DNA of 64,000 bases from the NCBI GenBank assembly GCA_046160865.1, contig JBJXHG010000051.1, positions 1-64,000 of the forward strand, given 5' to 3'. Under the pieces are notes generated by a model that was not told the DNA's origin, did no database searches, and saw nothing but the letters and a program-made list of their open reading frames with translations. Positions 50,620-59,851 of the stretch are shown piece by piece. Every line of letters begins with the position of its first letter. Positions within the stretch are counted from its first letter, which is position 1. A program made the position numbers and the translations under genes. This DNA comes from JBJXHG01 sp046160865 (GTDB taxonomy: Bacteria; Planctomycetota; UBA1135; GCA-002686595).

Positions 50620-53562
50620 ATGCGGCAGCAACTCGCGCTCCTCGGTCGACTCGCCCACGTCGCCGCCGGCGTCGTGATCGCGAGCGAAATCGGCTCCGCG
50701 CAATGCCTCGAGTGGCAGACCGGCTTCGGCGGCGCTCCGCTCAGCGGCACGGTGTACGCGCAGACGGTCTTCGACGACGGTAGCGGTCCAGCGCTGTACG
50801 TCGGCGGCCTGTTCAAGGTCGCTGGCTCCGCCACCGTGCACAACATCGGTCGATGGAACGGAACGGACTGGTCCGCGGTCGGCGGCGGGCTCACGGGGCA
50901 GGCGCAGTTCGGCGATACCGTGTCGCAGAGCGTGCTCGCGCTGACCGTGTTCGACGACGGCAGCGGCCCGGCGCTCTATGCCGGCGGGAGATTCAGCTCG
51001 GCGGGCGGCGTACCCGTGCGCAATCTCGCGCGCTGGGACGGTAGCACTTGGACCGACGTCGGTGGCGGCGTCGGCGACAGCGTGGGGACGGGACCGGCAG
51101 TGGCCGTGCGAGCGCTCGCCGTTCACGATGACGGCAGCGGTCCGGCGCTCTACGTCGGCGGCCGCTTTCGCGAGGCCGACGCGCTGCCTGCGCGAAACAT
51201 CGCCAAATGGGACGGCGCAACGTGGACGGCGCTCGGTCCTGGTGTGCAATCGGTCGAGATCTCGGACGAGCGCATCTTCGCGCTCACGCCGTTCGACGAC
51301 GGAAGCGGCAGCAAGCTCTACGTCGCCGGTTCTTTCGATCGCGCGGGCGCTCTCGTGGCGAAACACGTCGCGTCGTGGAACGGGTCGAGCTGGAGCGCGC
51401 TCTCGAGCGGGCTCGAAGGGAGCGGCGCTGTTTCCGCGCGCGCGCTCGCGGTCTTCGACGACGACGGACCGGGCGGGGCGGCGCCGCGCCTGTACGTGGG
51501 CGGACAATTCAATCAAGCCGGCGGAGTCGGCGTCAGCGCCATCGCGCGCTGGGACGGCACGGCGTTCGTGAATCCGGCCGGCGGCGTGACGGTCTGCGAA
51601 GTCCCCAACGGGCAGACGTCGTGCTGGCCGATCGTCACGGCGCTCGCAGCGCTCGACGACGGGAGCGGAGCGAAGTTGTTCGTCGGCGGTCACTTTCGCC
51701 AGGCGGGCGCACTCGCCGTGCAGGATGTCGCGCGCTGGGACGGCTCCGCGTGGAGCGGGATGGCGAGCGGCATCGCGGGGCTGGTAGCGGTCGACGCACC
51801 GTACATCACTTCGTTCGCGCGCTTCGACGAGGGCGTCGGACCGGCGGTGTTCGTCGGCGGCTACTTTGCGTTCACCGGTGACGGTCTGCGCGGCGACTAC
51901 CTCGTCCGCTTCCGCGCCGGCGCATGGTCGAGCTTGATGACATCCGGCAACGGCGTCGACGGCATCGTCTACGCGCTCTCGCGTTTCGACGACGGCAGTG
52001 GCTCCGCGCTCTACGTCGGCGGCGGTTTCGAATCGGCCGGCGACGTCGCGGCGCGCAACGTCGCGCGCTGGGACGGAACGAGCTGGAGCTCGGTCGGCGC
52101 AGGCTTGAATGGCGTGGTGCGCACGCTTGCCGCGCTTCCGACGGGCGCGGCCGGCTGCGCCGAGCTGTACGCCGGCGGCTCGTTCACGATCGAGCCGGAT
52201 CTGCGCCCGGGCGGGGTCGCGAAGTGGAACGGCTCGACGTGGGAGTACTTGACGAGCGGACTCGACGACTCGGGAGTCGCGGGCTCGGTTATCGCGATCG
52301 CCGCCTACGACGACGGACTTTCGGTCGACCCGACGATCTACGCCGGCGGCATCATCACGAGCGCGGGCGGTGCGCCGGCTGGCAACCTCGTGCGCTGGAA
52401 CGGCACGAGCTGGACCCACGCGGGCAGCATCGCCGGGCAAGTCAATGCGCTCGCGGTGTTCGACGACGGCGGCGGCGAGCGCCTGTGGGTCGGCGGCGCG
52501 TTCAGCTCCGTGTCAGACGGCGTGAACGGTACGCAGTCGATCGTCAACATCGCGAAGTGGAGCGGCTCGGGCGGATACGAGCCGGCTGTGTCGCTCGCGG
52601 ACGACGTCTACGCGCTGCTCGTGTGGGACGACGGCACGGGCGAAGCGCTGTACGCGGGCGGAAGACTGACGCCGAGCGACGCCGTCGTTCCGCGCGTCGT
52701 GAAGTGGACCGGGAGTGCGTGGACGGGCGTCGGAGCACTGTCCGGCAGAGTGCGCGCGCTCTCAGCCTTCGACGACGGTTCGGGGCAAGAGTCGCTGTAC
52801 GCGGGCGGTGAGACGGGCCTCGTGTTCCTGTTCGTGCCCCCACCTCCGAATCTGTTGCGCTGGGACGGGGCGGCTTGGCAAGTCGTGGGCGGCGGTGTCT
52901 ACGCGCAAACGACGGGGGACGGGCCCATCGTCGCGGCGTTGGAGTCGTTCCAGAGCGACCCCTCGCGCGGGCCCGATCTGTGTGTCGGAGGCAAGCTGCA
53001 ACGCGTCTCCGCGGCGGAGCTCGTCTCGTCGCACTTCGCGGTGTGGAAGGGCTGCGGCGTGCCGCCGGGCACGCGCTTCTGCTTCGGCGACGGTTCGCTC
53101 TCGACGCCGTGTCCGTGCGCGCCGCCGGACTTCGTTCCGAATCCGCCCGCTGCGATCGGTCACGGTTGCGCGAACTCGTTCAACCTCGACGGCGCGCTGT
53201 TGTCGGGAAGCGGCAGCACGTCGGCGAACGATGTCGTGCTCACGGGCACCGGCCAGTCGCCGATCGGCTTCTCGTTCTTCTTCGTCGGCACGTCGGAAGT
53301 GACGAGCGGCATCGCCGTCGCCGACGGTGTGCGTTGTGCGAGCGGAGCGCTGACGCGCTTCGGCTCGCAGAACGCCGTGTGCGGCAGCGTGAAGTATCCG
53401 AATCCAGACGTCGGTTGGACGTCACCGCTCTCGACGGTGAGCGGCACGACGCCGGGCAGCGGGCTCACGAAGTACTACCAGGTGTACTACCGCAACGCGG
53501 CGGCGGGCTTCTGCACGAGCGGCACCGCGAACTTCACGAGCGGCTATCGCGTGACGTGGTGA
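50620..53562 (+). CDS. secreted tandem-repeat protein, paralogue 3
   Basis: 980 residues. The signal peptide (about 1-28) ends IGSAQ with mature CLEWQTGF. About 13 repeats of the same type as paralogues 1 and 2. The C-terminal domain from about residue 820 starts FCFGDGSLSTPCPC and is almost identical at DNA level to that of paralogue 2 over the last 175 bases, while the repeat region has diverged. Only 97 bases separate the two genes, so they may be co-transcribed. Confidence 0.85.
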   Translation: MRQQLALLGRLAHVAAGVVIASEIGSAQCLEWQTGFGGAPLSGTVYAQTVFDDGSGPALYVGGLFKVAGSATVHNIGRWNGTDWSAVGGGLTGQAQFGDTVSQSVLALTVFDDGSGPALYAGGRFSSAGGVPVRNLARWDGSTWTDVGGGVGDSVGTGPAVAVRALAVHDDGSGPALYVGGRFREADALPARNIAKWDGATWTALGPGVQSVEISDERIFALTPFDDGSGSKLYVAGSFDRAGALVAKHVASWNGSSWSALSSGLEGSGAVSARALAVFDDDGPGGAAPRLYVGGQFNQAGGVGVSAIARWDGTAFVNPAGGVTVCEVPNGQTSCWPIVTALAALDDGSGAKLFVGGHFRQAGALAVQDVARWDGSAWSGMASGIAGLVAVDAPYITSFARFDEGVGPAVFVGGYFAFTGDGLRGDYLVRFRAGAWSSLMTSGNGVDGIVYALSRFDDGSGSALYVGGGFESAGDVAARNVARWDGTSWSSVGAGLNGVVRTLAALPTGAAGCAELYAGGSFTIEPDLRPGGVAKWNGSTWEYLTSGLDDSGVAGSVIAIAAYDDGLSVDPTIYAGGIITSAGGAPAGNLVRWNGTSWTHAGSIAGQVNALAVFDDGGGERLWVGGAFSSVSDGVNGTQSIVNIAKWSGSGGYEPAVSLADDVYALLVWDDGTGEALYAGGRLTPSDAVVPRVVKWTGSAWTGVGALSGRVRALSAFDDGSGQESLYAGGETGLVFLFVPPPPNLLRWDGAAWQVVGGGVYAQTTGDGPIVAALESFQSDPSRGPDLCVGGKLQRVSAAELVSSHFAVWKGCGVPPGTRFCFGDGSLSTPCPCAPPDFVPNPPAAIGHGCANSFNLDGALLSGSGSTSANDVVLTGTGQSPIGFSFFFVGTSEVTSGIAVADGVRCASGALTRFGSQNAVCGSVKYPNPDVGWTSPLSTVSGTTPGSGLTKYYQVYYRNAAAGFCTSGTANFTSGYRVTW

Positions 53563-53836
53563 GTTCGACGCGCACGCGTCCTCGCTCACGCGCGCTCGCG
53601 GAATGCAATGCACGCGCGCTGAGGAGTTTCACCACACGCTGCGAGTGATGATGAATGTTCTGCAATCTTCCAGCGCGAATCGAGCGACGCCCGTGCGCGC
53701 GGCTATCGAATTCCGCGCGGTACGCTTAGCCTGACGCACGACCTTGCTTCGCGTGCGCGCCCGCCGCTCGTTCTCCGCGCGCGGGCGCTTCCCCAGCTTC
53801 ACTCTCTGCTCCTCCACCATCCAAGGAGTCGTTCTC
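53563..53836. other. intergenic region upstream of the type-3 repeat gene
   Basis: 274 bases without a credible gene. AAGGAG at 53823-53828 is the ribosome-binding site for the ATG at 53837. The stretch 53630-53740 is less GC-rich than its surroundings and is the likely promoter area, but no -35/-10 pair is certain. Confidence 0.35.
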
Positions 53837-55990
53837 ATGAAACGAACTTTCCCGTGTATCGGTGCGGCGTTGCTCCTCTGCTCGACAGCGAGCGCGCAAC
53901 GCACCGAGGTCGAAGTCTTCCCCGCGACCACGATCCAGCACGTCGACGGCGTGTACCGCATGGCGAGCGGTGAGATCGAGATGAACTCCGGCCAAGTGCA
54001 TCTCGGCGTCAACCCGATCGTCATCTACAACAACACGTGCCCGACGCCGTCGTTCACGGCGACGCTCAACGGCGCGACATGGCTCGACGACGGTCGTGTC
54101 CCGAGCACGACGTCTCCCGCGCCGAACGTCGGCACGCTGAACAACTACCGCGTCAACAAGTTCCAGATCGCTTACTGCACGCGCGATTTGTCGGGCGTGT
54201 TCTCGATTCGCGTGCGCTTCTGGCAGAACTTCCTGCAGAACACGACCACGTGCACCACGCTCGCCGGCGCGGGCGTTCCGATCGCGGACTTCACGCTGAC
54301 GAACATCCCGGGCGCCCCGACGGTCGGCACGCTGACGTGCTACGCGCTCGACATCGACCTCGCGGGCGGCTTCGAGTTCTGCATGCAAGGCGATGCCGAT
54401 GGCGCGTTCAACGCCGACGCGTTCGGCGACGGCTTCGGCTGGGGCATCACGATGCTCGGCCAGACCGGTATCACGACGGCGACTGTCGGCGGTCCGTTTC
54501 TCGCGGGTGTGATTCCGCCGGGTGTCGGCACCGCCGTGCCGTGCCCGGTCGGTCAAGGCACCGCGTTCAACACGCCGGCTACCACGAGCGCGACCGGTCT
54601 CGACAACGATCTCACGGTGTTCCGCGACGGCGGCACGTCCGGGATGACGACGGTGTGCACGACGTTCGGCAGCGGACGCCAGGGCTTCCATATGAAGATC
54701 TGGGCCGACGGCGACGACTGCACGACGTGCACGGGCAACCCGGATACGGACGGCGACGGCACGCTCGATTGCGCCGACGGCTGTCCGGCGGATCCATTGA
54801 AGACGTCACCCGGCGAGTGCGGCTGCGGCGTGCCCGACACCGACACGGACGGCGACCTCACGCCGGACTGCATCGATGGCTGCCCGCTCGATCCGGACAA
54901 GATCGCGCCGGGGATCTGCGGCTGCGGCATCTCGGACGCCGACACGGACGGCGACGGCACGGCGGACTGCATCGACGGCTGCCCGCTCGACCCGGACAAG
55001 GTCGCGCCTGGCATCTGCGGTTGCGGCATCGCGGACACCGACACCGACGGCGACGGCACGGCAGACTGCGTCGACGGCTGCCCGAGCGATCCGCTGAAGA
55101 TCGCGCCGGGTCAGTGCGGTTGCGGCTTCGCCGACACGGACGGTGACGGCGACGGTACGGCGGACTGCATCGACGGTTGCCCGAGCGATCCGAACAAGAC
55201 GTCGCCCGGCCAGTGCGGTTGCGGCATCGCGGACACCGATACGGACGGCGACGGCGACGCGGATTGCATCGACAACTGCGCTTCGATCGCGAACCCGACG
55301 CAAGCCGACGGCGACCTCGATGGTGTCGGAGACGCGTGCGACAACTGCGCGTTCACCGCGAACGCGACGCAGGCCGACTGCAACAACGACAACATCGGCG
55401 ACGCGTGCGCGATCCTGGGCGGGACGCCGGACTGCAACGGCAACGGCGTGCCGGACGCGTGCGACATCGCGGCTCTGTTCAGCATGGACACGAACGGCAA
55501 CGCGGTGCCCGACGAGTGCGAGCAGAACGGCGGTACGCCTTTCTGCTTCGGCTCGAGCGGTTGCCCGTGCGCCAACAACAGCGCGCCCGCGCTGCAGGCC
55601 GGTTGCCTCAACCACCTCGGCACGGCGGGCAAGCTCGTCGGCAGCGGCACGACGAGCGTCTCGAACGACACGCTGTCGCTGAACGTCAGTGGCTTGCACG
55701 GCACCGTCTTCACGAAGTGGTTCCAGGCGTCGGCGCCGCAGAACGTGCCCTTCGGCGACGGCAAGCTGTGCATCACGGGCCCGCTCGTCCGGCTCGGCGA
55801 CCACGTGTCGACCGCGTCGGGCGATGCGAGCTACCCGGTCGGCGCCGACCTCGCGGTGTCCGTGAAGGGCTTGATCCCGCCCGCGGGTGGAGTGCGCGTG
55901 TACCAGGCCTGGTACCGCAACCAAATCCCGTTCTGCACGCCCGACACGTTCAACACCACGAACGGCTTGTCGGTGGTCTGGTTCCCGTAA
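53837..55990 (+). CDS. secreted thrombospondin-type-3-like calcium-repeat protein
   Basis: 717 residues from ATG 53837 with AAGGAG eight bases upstream. Signal peptide about 1-21 (ending ASAQ). The N-terminal 290 residues form an unknown beta-rich domain with paired Cys. From about residue 298 to 540 come tandem units such as DTDGDGTADCIDGCPLDPDK and GICGCGIAD; the DxDxDG pattern is the calcium-binding loop of type-3 repeats. The C-terminal domain (about 571-717) starts FCFGSSGCPCANN and ends AWYRNQIPFC, a diverged version of the terminal domain on the other secreted proteins here. Likely extracellular. Confidence 0.87.
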   Translation: MKRTFPCIGAALLLCSTASAQRTEVEVFPATTIQHVDGVYRMASGEIEMNSGQVHLGVNPIVIYNNTCPTPSFTATLNGATWLDDGRVPSTTSPAPNVGTLNNYRVNKFQIAYCTRDLSGVFSIRVRFWQNFLQNTTTCTTLAGAGVPIADFTLTNIPGAPTVGTLTCYALDIDLAGGFEFCMQGDADGAFNADAFGDGFGWGITMLGQTGITTATVGGPFLAGVIPPGVGTAVPCPVGQGTAFNTPATTSATGLDNDLTVFRDGGTSGMTTVCTTFGSGRQGFHMKIWADGDDCTTCTGNPDTDGDGTLDCADGCPADPLKTSPGECGCGVPDTDTDGDLTPDCIDGCPLDPDKIAPGICGCGISDADTDGDGTADCIDGCPLDPDKVAPGICGCGIADTDTDGDGTADCVDGCPSDPLKIAPGQCGCGFADTDGDGDGTADCIDGCPSDPNKTSPGQCGCGIADTDTDGDGDADCIDNCASIANPTQADGDLDGVGDACDNCAFTANATQADCNNDNIGDACAILGGTPDCNGNGVPDACDIAALFSMDTNGNAVPDECEQNGGTPFCFGSSGCPCANNSAPALQAGCLNHLGTAGKLVGSGTTSVSNDTLSLNVSGLHGTVFTKWFQASAPQNVPFGDGKLCITGPLVRLGDHVSTASGDASYPVGADLAVSVKGLIPPAGGVRVYQAWYRNQIPFCTPDTFNTTNGLSVVWFP

Positions 55991-56014
55991 CCCGACGCAC
56001 GCATTGCTAGCAAT

Positions 56015-56056
56015 GGCGGAGCGCGTCCTCCCGATGGCGGGAGGGCGCGCTCCGCC
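56015..56056 (+). terminator. strong hairpin after the type-3 repeat gene
   Basis: A 19-base arm (56015-56033) pairs with 56038-56056 with one G-T pair and a 4-base loop, starting 25 bases after the stop codon. No T-run follows, so classification as a rho-independent terminator is tentative; position and stability support transcript 3'-end formation. Confidence 0.6.
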
Positions 56057-56061
56057 GCTTG

Positions 56062-56224
56062 GAGCACCTTTCAGAATGCCCCGCCCCGTCACACGCCGCG
56101 CCGAACCGGGCTCGCGGCGTTGCGCCTCCTCTGTGTACTGCGACGCAATACGCATCGTCGGCGCGCCTTGCTCGCCTCGGCTCGTCGCAGCCTTCGCCGA
56201 GGCGGTTCACTCTGAAAGGCGCTC
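56062..56224. repeat. nested inverted repeats in intergenic DNA
   Basis: An imperfect outer pair (56062-56085 with 56201-56224, including a perfect 9-base match 56067-56075/56211-56219) encloses a perfect 9-bp hairpin (56173-56181/56196-56204, 14-base loop). The two stems share bases 56201-56204, so they would be alternative folds. No protein-like frame covers it. It may be a structured RNA, a degenerate mobile repeat or part of a terminator complex. I see nothing further between 56225 and 56522. Confidence 0.45.
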
Positions 56225-56522
56225 TTGGACGGGCGCGTGACCGCGCGAAAGTTTTCGGGACGCGCTGAACCACTTCGCGGAGCGGCACCGTTCACGACAT
56301 GCGGTGGGGGAGGCCCTCACCGGAGGTTGTCCTGAGCTCCACGTGTGACCGGCGGTCGTGTCAACCGCTTTCGCTCTCCCTCGGCCGTCGGCGCACGCGG
56401 ACACACTCGGGCGAATTCTCGCAGTGAATGGACGACCGGGCTTCGCACGGCGGGGTCCGGTCGTTCTCGTTCTCACCCTGGCGCGCGCCGCAACGCGCGT
56501 GCGTGGCGCGCACGCGCGCGAG

Positions 56523-57572
56523 TCACGCGGTCAAGAGCAGGAGTTCCGCGCAAAAGCCCGGTCCCATCGCGAGCATCACGCCGCGCGCGCCGGGGCGCGG
56601 CGTCCGCTCGCGCAGCGTCTTTTCCAGGATCAAGAGCACCGACGCACTCGACAGGTTGCCGTGCTCGCGCAAGCACTCCCACGAGAGTGCGAGTTGCTCG
56701 TCCGTGAGTCCGAGCCCGTCGCGCGCCGCGCCGAGCACCTTGGGTCCGCCCGGGTGACACACCCAGAAATCGATGTCGCGGTGTGTGAGTCCGTGCGTCG
56801 CGAGGAACGCGTGCACGTCCGGGCCGAGCCGTTCGCGCGCCAGCACTGGCACCTCGGGCGACAGCACGATCTGGAACCCGCGCTCGGAGATGCGCCAGCC
56901 CATCATCTCCTCGGTGTCGGGATAGAAGATGGAGCGCGTCGCGTCGATGCGCGTTCCGCGCGCGGGGTGCTGCGCGCCCGTGATCACCGCGCAGCACGCG
57001 CCGTCGCCGAACAGTCCGGACGAGATCATGTGCGCGAGCGATACGTCGTCGCGCTGCAAGTTGAGCGAGCACAGCTCGACGTTGAGCAAGAGCACGACGC
57101 CGTGCGGATCGCCGCGCACGAGGTCCGCAGCGCGCGCGACGCCGGCGGCGCCGGCGACGCAGCCCAAGCCGAAGAGTGGCATGCGCCGTACGTCCGTTCG
57201 GAAGCCGAGGCGATTGACGAGTCGCGCGTCGATCGACGGCGCCGCGAGTCCCGTCACCGTCGAGAACAGGATCACGTCGACGTCGCGCGGCGTCAGGCCC
57301 GCGCGCTCGAGCGCGAGCACGACGGCGCGCTCGCCGATTTCGAGCGCGACCTCGATCCACGCGTCGTTGAACTCGCCGAAGGTGCGCATCTGTGCGTAGC
57401 GCGCGAGCGGCAGGGCCAGGTCGCGGTGCTCGACACCGCAGTTCGCGTGGATCGTGCGCAAGCGCCGTTGCGCGGCGGGCTCGTCGCGCCAGAGCTCCTC
57501 GAGCGTGGCGGTGATCGAGGGCTGCGCGGTGCGGTTCGGCGGGAAGGCGCTGGCGACGGAAGCGATTCTCAT
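56523..57572 (-). CDS. type III polyketide synthase (chalcone/alkylresorcinol synthase family)
   Basis: 349 residues from ATG 57572. Catalytic triad C138 (LFGLGCVAGAAG), H273 (VCHPGGPKVL) and N306 (REHGNLSSAS) is intact. FGDGACCAVI and the C-terminal GPGFCAELLLL are family hallmarks. These homodimeric enzymes extend an acyl-CoA starter with malonyl-CoA and cyclise the product without a carrier protein. Linked methyltransferase and flavoprotein genes favour an alkylresorcinol or alkylpyrone with a long acyl starter over a chalcone. Its ATG overlaps the methyltransferase stop. Confidence 0.93.
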   Translation of the reverse strand: MRIASVASAFPPNRTAQPSITATLEELWRDEPAAQRRLRTIHANCGVEHRDLALPLARYAQMRTFGEFNDAWIEVALEIGERAVVLALERAGLTPRDVDVILFSTVTGLAAPSIDARLVNRLGFRTDVRRMPLFGLGCVAGAAGVARAADLVRGDPHGVVLLLNVELCSLNLQRDDVSLAHMISSGLFGDGACCAVITGAQHPARGTRIDATRSIFYPDTEEMMGWRISERGFQIVLSPEVPVLARERLGPDVHAFLATHGLTHRDIDFWVCHPGGPKVLGAARDGLGLTDEQLALSWECLREHGNLSSASVLLILEKTLRERTPRPGARGVMLAMGPGFCAELLLLTA

Positions 57573-58366
57573 GGTCTGGTTCTCGGAAGGATGTACGGAA
57601 CGCGGGCGCGGTAGCGCGCGAAGGCGTCGCCGTAGAACGACAAGTAGCGCAGCTCCTTGTGCAGCGGCGCGGCGACGCAGTACGTCGTCCAACACAGCGC
57701 GAGGAGCAGTGCGTCGAGCGTGTGGACCGGTCCGGTCCACAGCGTCAGTGCGAACGCGAGGTACACCGGCTGGCGGCACGCGCGGAACAGTCCGCGCGTC
57801 GGGAACGAGCCGAAGTCGGGCCGCGTCCCGCGCCACACGGACAACCAGCCGACGGCACCGGTCTGCGTTCGGAGTCCGGCGTCGCGCAGCGCGACGACGA
57901 GCAAGAGCCAGCTCGCGGCGAACGCGAGCTCGAAGGCCCAGCGCAGGGTGCCGTGCGGCTCGTACAGCACGAGCCCGCTCGGCGACCACCAATGGAACGT
58001 GGCCCACGTCTGCAAGCTCGCGATCAGCGTGAACGTGGTCGGCGCGAGATCGCGTCCGAGATCCGCAGGCCCCAAGCGCGCGAGCACGCGCCGACCCGCT
58101 GCCGAGAGCAGGAACGAGTGCAAGAGGGGGAACTGCGCCACGAGCAGCGCGTTCGCGAGCCACGCGCCCGCGCCCGTCAGTGCGCCGCGTCCCGCGCGCA
58201 GACCTTCGTGCAACTGCCAGAACATCGTCGCGATCGCCCACACGAAGGCCGCGTGGTTGAGCACACCCCACGCGAGCGCCCAGGCTTTCCGCCGCCGCGA
58301 TCCCGCGCGCGCGCTGCTCGCGCTCGGGGTGCGCGCGCCGTCCGTCGACGAAGCGTGTGTGCTCAT
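57569..58366 (-). CDS. ICMT-like membrane methyltransferase
   Basis: 265 residues with about five or six hydrophobic segments after a Ser/Arg-rich start. The C-terminal region (RGLFRACRQPVYLAFAL ... HKELRYLSFYGDAFARYRAR) matches the isoprenylcysteine carboxyl methyltransferase/phospholipid methyltransferase group: R-x-P-Y near a helix and E-x2-L-x3-YG-x-Y-x2-Y-like tail that binds SAM. Methyltransferases of this type O-methylate alkylresorcinols in known phenolic-lipid operons. It overlaps both neighbouring genes by ATGA-type junctions. Confidence 0.8.
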   Translation of the reverse strand: MSTHASSTDGARTPSASSARAGSRRRKAWALAWGVLNHAAFVWAIATMFWQLHEGLRAGRGALTGAGAWLANALLVAQFPLLHSFLLSAAGRRVLARLGPADLGRDLAPTTFTLIASLQTWATFHWWSPSGLVLYEPHGTLRWAFELAFAASWLLLVVALRDAGLRTQTGAVGWLSVWRGTRPDFGSFPTRGLFRACRQPVYLAFALTLWTGPVHTLDALLLALCWTTYCVAAPLHKELRYLSFYGDAFARYRARVPYILPRTRP

Positions 58367-58782
58367 TGGATCTCTGCGCGCCGCAGCACGACTTCGCCCG
58401 CGTCGGAGCGCAGGCGCAGCTCTTCGCCCGCGACTTGTGCATGCGCGAGCGCGCCGCCCTCGAGATCGAGCACACCGCCCTCGAGCGACCATGTGCCGCC
58501 GAGCGTTTGGAACTGCGGTCCGCTCTCCAGGGCGATCAGCGCCGCGCCCGAGTAGGTGCCTGCGCGCTCGAAGCTGTAGTAGACGCGCAAGAGTGCCGCA
58601 GCCGCTTCTCCGTCGATGCGCACCGACTCGAAGTAGCCGACGAGGTCGTCGCGCGTCGCGGCGCGCCACGTCGACTCCTCGCGTTCCACACGCACCGCGC
58701 GGCTCGCGCCGTCGACGACGTGCGAGCTGACGCAGCCGACGCCAGCCAGCGCGAACAAGGCACACGCGCGATCAGTGCGCAT
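58363..58782 (-). CDS. small secreted protein or lipoprotein, unknown function
   Basis: 139 residues. An N-terminal hydrophobic stretch ends in AGVGC, a weak lipobox with Cys at about residue 17. The remainder is a beta-rich soluble domain, with GTWSLEGGVLDLEGGAL hinting at a lipocalin-like or barrel lipid-binding fold, but no family is recognised. It overlaps the YceI-like gene upstream and the methyltransferase downstream, so it is part of the same operon. Confidence 0.6.
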   Translation of the reverse strand: MRTDRACALFALAGVGCVSSHVVDGASRAVRVEREESTWRAATRDDLVGYFESVRIDGEAAAALLRVYYSFERAGTYSGAALIALESGPQFQTLGGTWSLEGGVLDLEGGALAHAQVAGEELRLRSDAGEVVLRRAEIQ

Positions 58783-59851
58783 GCGCGTCCTCCGGTTGCG
58801 TGCGTCCGAGCGAGCGCGCGGTGAGCGCGATCCAGATGCGGACCTCGTCCTCGACGGAGATCACGCCGAGCTGGCTCGGCGGCTCGATTCCGTACGTGCG
58901 CAACGAGACCTGCGTCTCGCCACGCATGGTGACGCGCTTGCTCGCGTCGACGGCGACGGTCACCGGCATCGAGCACGCGCGCGTCGCTCCGCGGATCGTG
59001 AGCTCGCCATGCGCGATTCCGGAGAGCGTCTGCGCTGCGACGTCGATCGCGCTCGGCTCGAAGCGGCGCCAGTCGAACGTGAGCAGCGGGTGCGCGACGG
59101 CATCGAGGCGCGTGCGCATCTCTTCGTCGCGGCCGGCGGATCCGGTGTCGAGCGTCGCAGCGCCGACGTGGATCGTGCCTGCACAACCGCGCTCGGGATG
59201 CGCGAGGTCGACGACGAGCTCGCCCTCGATCCGTTGCGTGACGCCGCTGAAGTCGTGCAGCGTGCTGCGCGCATCGAAGCCCACGCGCGAAAGCGTGGGT
59301 ACGAGCGCGAGGCGCTGCGGGCCTTCGAACGAGAAGCTCGTGTGCGGCAGCTGGAACGAGAGGAAGCGGCGCGGCGCAGCGGTCGCCGTCGTGGCGACGG
59401 AAGGCGCCGTGTCGCTCGCCGGCACGGGCGGCGAGAGATCCGTCGGGCTCGCAGCGGGTGTGCTCACGGCGAGCGCACTTGCCTGCGTCGTCGGCGGCAA
59501 CGGCGCCGCTCGCGCGAGTTCGTCGCGCAGCGCCGTGACGTTCGCATCGGCCGTGCGCAACGCATCGTGCAAGGAGCGCGCACGCGACTCGGACGCGGCG
59601 TCGAGCTCGTCGCGCACGAGCTCCACGTGCTGCGCGAGTCCTTCCGCGATCGCCGCGAGATCGACCTGCGCCTGCTCGATGTCGGCGCGCAGGAGCGCGA
59701 GGTCATTCGGCTCCTGCTCTGTCCTCGAGCCGGGCTGTTCGACGACGATGCGGACGCGCTCGCGCACCACGAAGAGCGCTGCGAGCGAGCCGACCGAGAG
59801 CGCGAGCCAAGCGGCCGCGCCTATCCACTGGAGAATGCGTTTCACGTTCAT
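58772..59851 (-). CDS. membrane-anchored YceI-like lipid-binding protein
   Basis: 359 residues from ATG 59851 with AGGA just upstream. A membrane anchor (about 9-28) is followed by an acidic helical, probably coiled-coil segment (about 45-120), a Pro/Ala/Thr linker and a YceI-type beta-barrel (about 165-345): PHTSFSFEG, VGFDARSTLHDFSGVTQRIEG, then FEPSAIDVAAQTLSGIAHGELTIRG (in two parts). YceI barrels bind polyisoprenoid or other long-chain amphiphiles, which fits a carrier for the lipid made by this locus. First gene of the minus-strand operon. Confidence 0.75.
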   Translation of the reverse strand: MNVKRILQWIGAAAWLALSVGSLAALFVVRERVRIVVEQPGSRTEQEPNDLALLRADIEQAQVDLAAIAEGLAQHVELVRDELDAASESRARSLHDALRTADANVTALRDELARAAPLPPTTQASALAVSTPAASPTDLSPPVPASDTAPSVATTATAAPRRFLSFQLPHTSFSFEGPQRLALVPTLSRVGFDARSTLHDFSGVTQRIEGELVVDLAHPERGCAGTIHVGAATLDTGSAGRDEEMRTRLDAVAHPLLTFDWRRFEPSAIDVAAQTLSGIAHGELTIRGATRACSMPVTVAVDASKRVTMRGETQVSLRTYGIEPPSQLGVISVEDEVRIWIALTARSLGRTQPEDAHAH

